Positions 60,881-60,925 of a stretch of 60,925 nucleotides of DNA are shown piece after piece; position 1 is the first letter of the stretch, and every line of letters starts with the position of its first letter. The notes beneath the pieces are model-generated. The model did no database searches, was not told where the DNA came from, and saw nothing but the letters and a program-made list of their open reading frames with translations. The position numbers were made by a program, and so were the translations under genes. The stretch is from Rickettsiales bacterium (GTDB taxonomy: Bacteria > Pseudomonadota > Alphaproteobacteria > Rickettsiales > UBA3002). The stretch covers positions 1 through 60,925 of the forward strand of contig JAIXZB010000028.1 of NCBI GenBank assembly GCA_027489915.1, given 5' to 3'.

Positions 60881-60925
60881 CCTAGTACTTAAAAAAACTA
60901 ATAAAACATCGTTCGGAGACTTAAA

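Noticed and set aside
1..60925. CRISPR arrays, insertion sequences, integrases, rRNA genes
   Set aside because: I saw no regularly spaced repeats, no transposase or integrase motifs and no rRNA. Apart from argS and the C-terminal repeats of the 370-residue gene, no long direct repeats were noticed by eye.

Overview
The window looks like a chromosomal segment of a free-living or host/prey-associated alphaproteobacterium with about half G+C (estimated by eye). Supporting clues are a divK-pleD pair, a short HPr kinase inside a nitrogen-PTS cluster, COQ9 and NDUFA9-like genes otherwise seen in alphaproteobacteria and mitochondria, a dihydrolipoamide/pyruvate dehydrogenase locus next to eno and ftsB, and an olsB-olsA pair for ornithine lipids. 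Several gene orders (argS-SPOR-nagZ-tatABC, lptCAB-rpoN-hpf-ptsN, ppiD-trpEGDC, comEC/gltX, def-fmt-truA-dapED) are the usual alphaproteobacterial ones. I cannot name the genus. A complete trp operon, lysine/DAP genes, acetyl-CoA synthetase and a full PDH argue against a strongly reduced intracellular symbiont.

Layout. 1-9.1 kb: tatC (cut by the window edge), tatB, tatA, nagZ, a SPOR protein, argS with a striking internal duplication, dgt, then divergent erpA and xth, then pleD and divK. 9.2-10.3 kb: an Asn/Ser/Gly-rich repeat protein of unknown function behind a CtrA-like box. 10.4-23.2 kb: one long minus-strand block with acs, ptsH, EIIA-Man, hprK, ptsN, hpf, an isolated CpaF-type ATPase, rpoN, lptB, lptA, lptC, kdsD, rnd and an unknown 636-residue alpha/beta-hydrolase candidate, followed by tRNA-Leu(CAG) with its own promoter and terminator. 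23.6-27.5 kb plus strand: NDUFA9-like reductase, GST, glutaredoxin, a PAS-type histidine kinase and COQ9. 27.5-43 kb minus strand: DUF2798 and a nuclease-like hypothetical protein, lpdA, a zinc-ribbon protein, pdhC, a SIMPL protein, pdhB, pdhA, an 861-residue effector-like protein (again behind a CtrA-like box), ftsB, eno, kdsA, pyrG, secG, tpiA. 43-48.7 kb plus strand: ppiD and trpE, trpG, trpD, trpC. Then comEC (minus), gltX, def, a small secreted Cys protein, fmt, truA (plus), dapE and dapD (minus), nfu (plus), a mini flagellar-rod protein, a VanX-type dipeptidase, olsA, olsB and fur (minus).

Most of the window is core metabolism and envelope biogenesis. The genes that do not fit are three large unknown proteins (370, 636 and 861 residues), a 228-residue protein with a PD-(D/E)XK-like motif and a start-codon hairpin, a stand-alone CpaF ATPase and a stand-alone mini rod protein. 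Two of these unknowns share a perfect TTAA-N7-TTAACC box placed like a promoter element, and the rod-like gene has a near match. Together with DivK, PleD and a PAS histidine kinase in the same window, this suggests a cell-cycle- or development-controlled set of accessory proteins. The other leading observation is the 55-residue in-frame tandem duplication of the tRNA-binding N-terminal domain of arginyl-tRNA synthetase, whose two copies differ almost only at synonymous positions.
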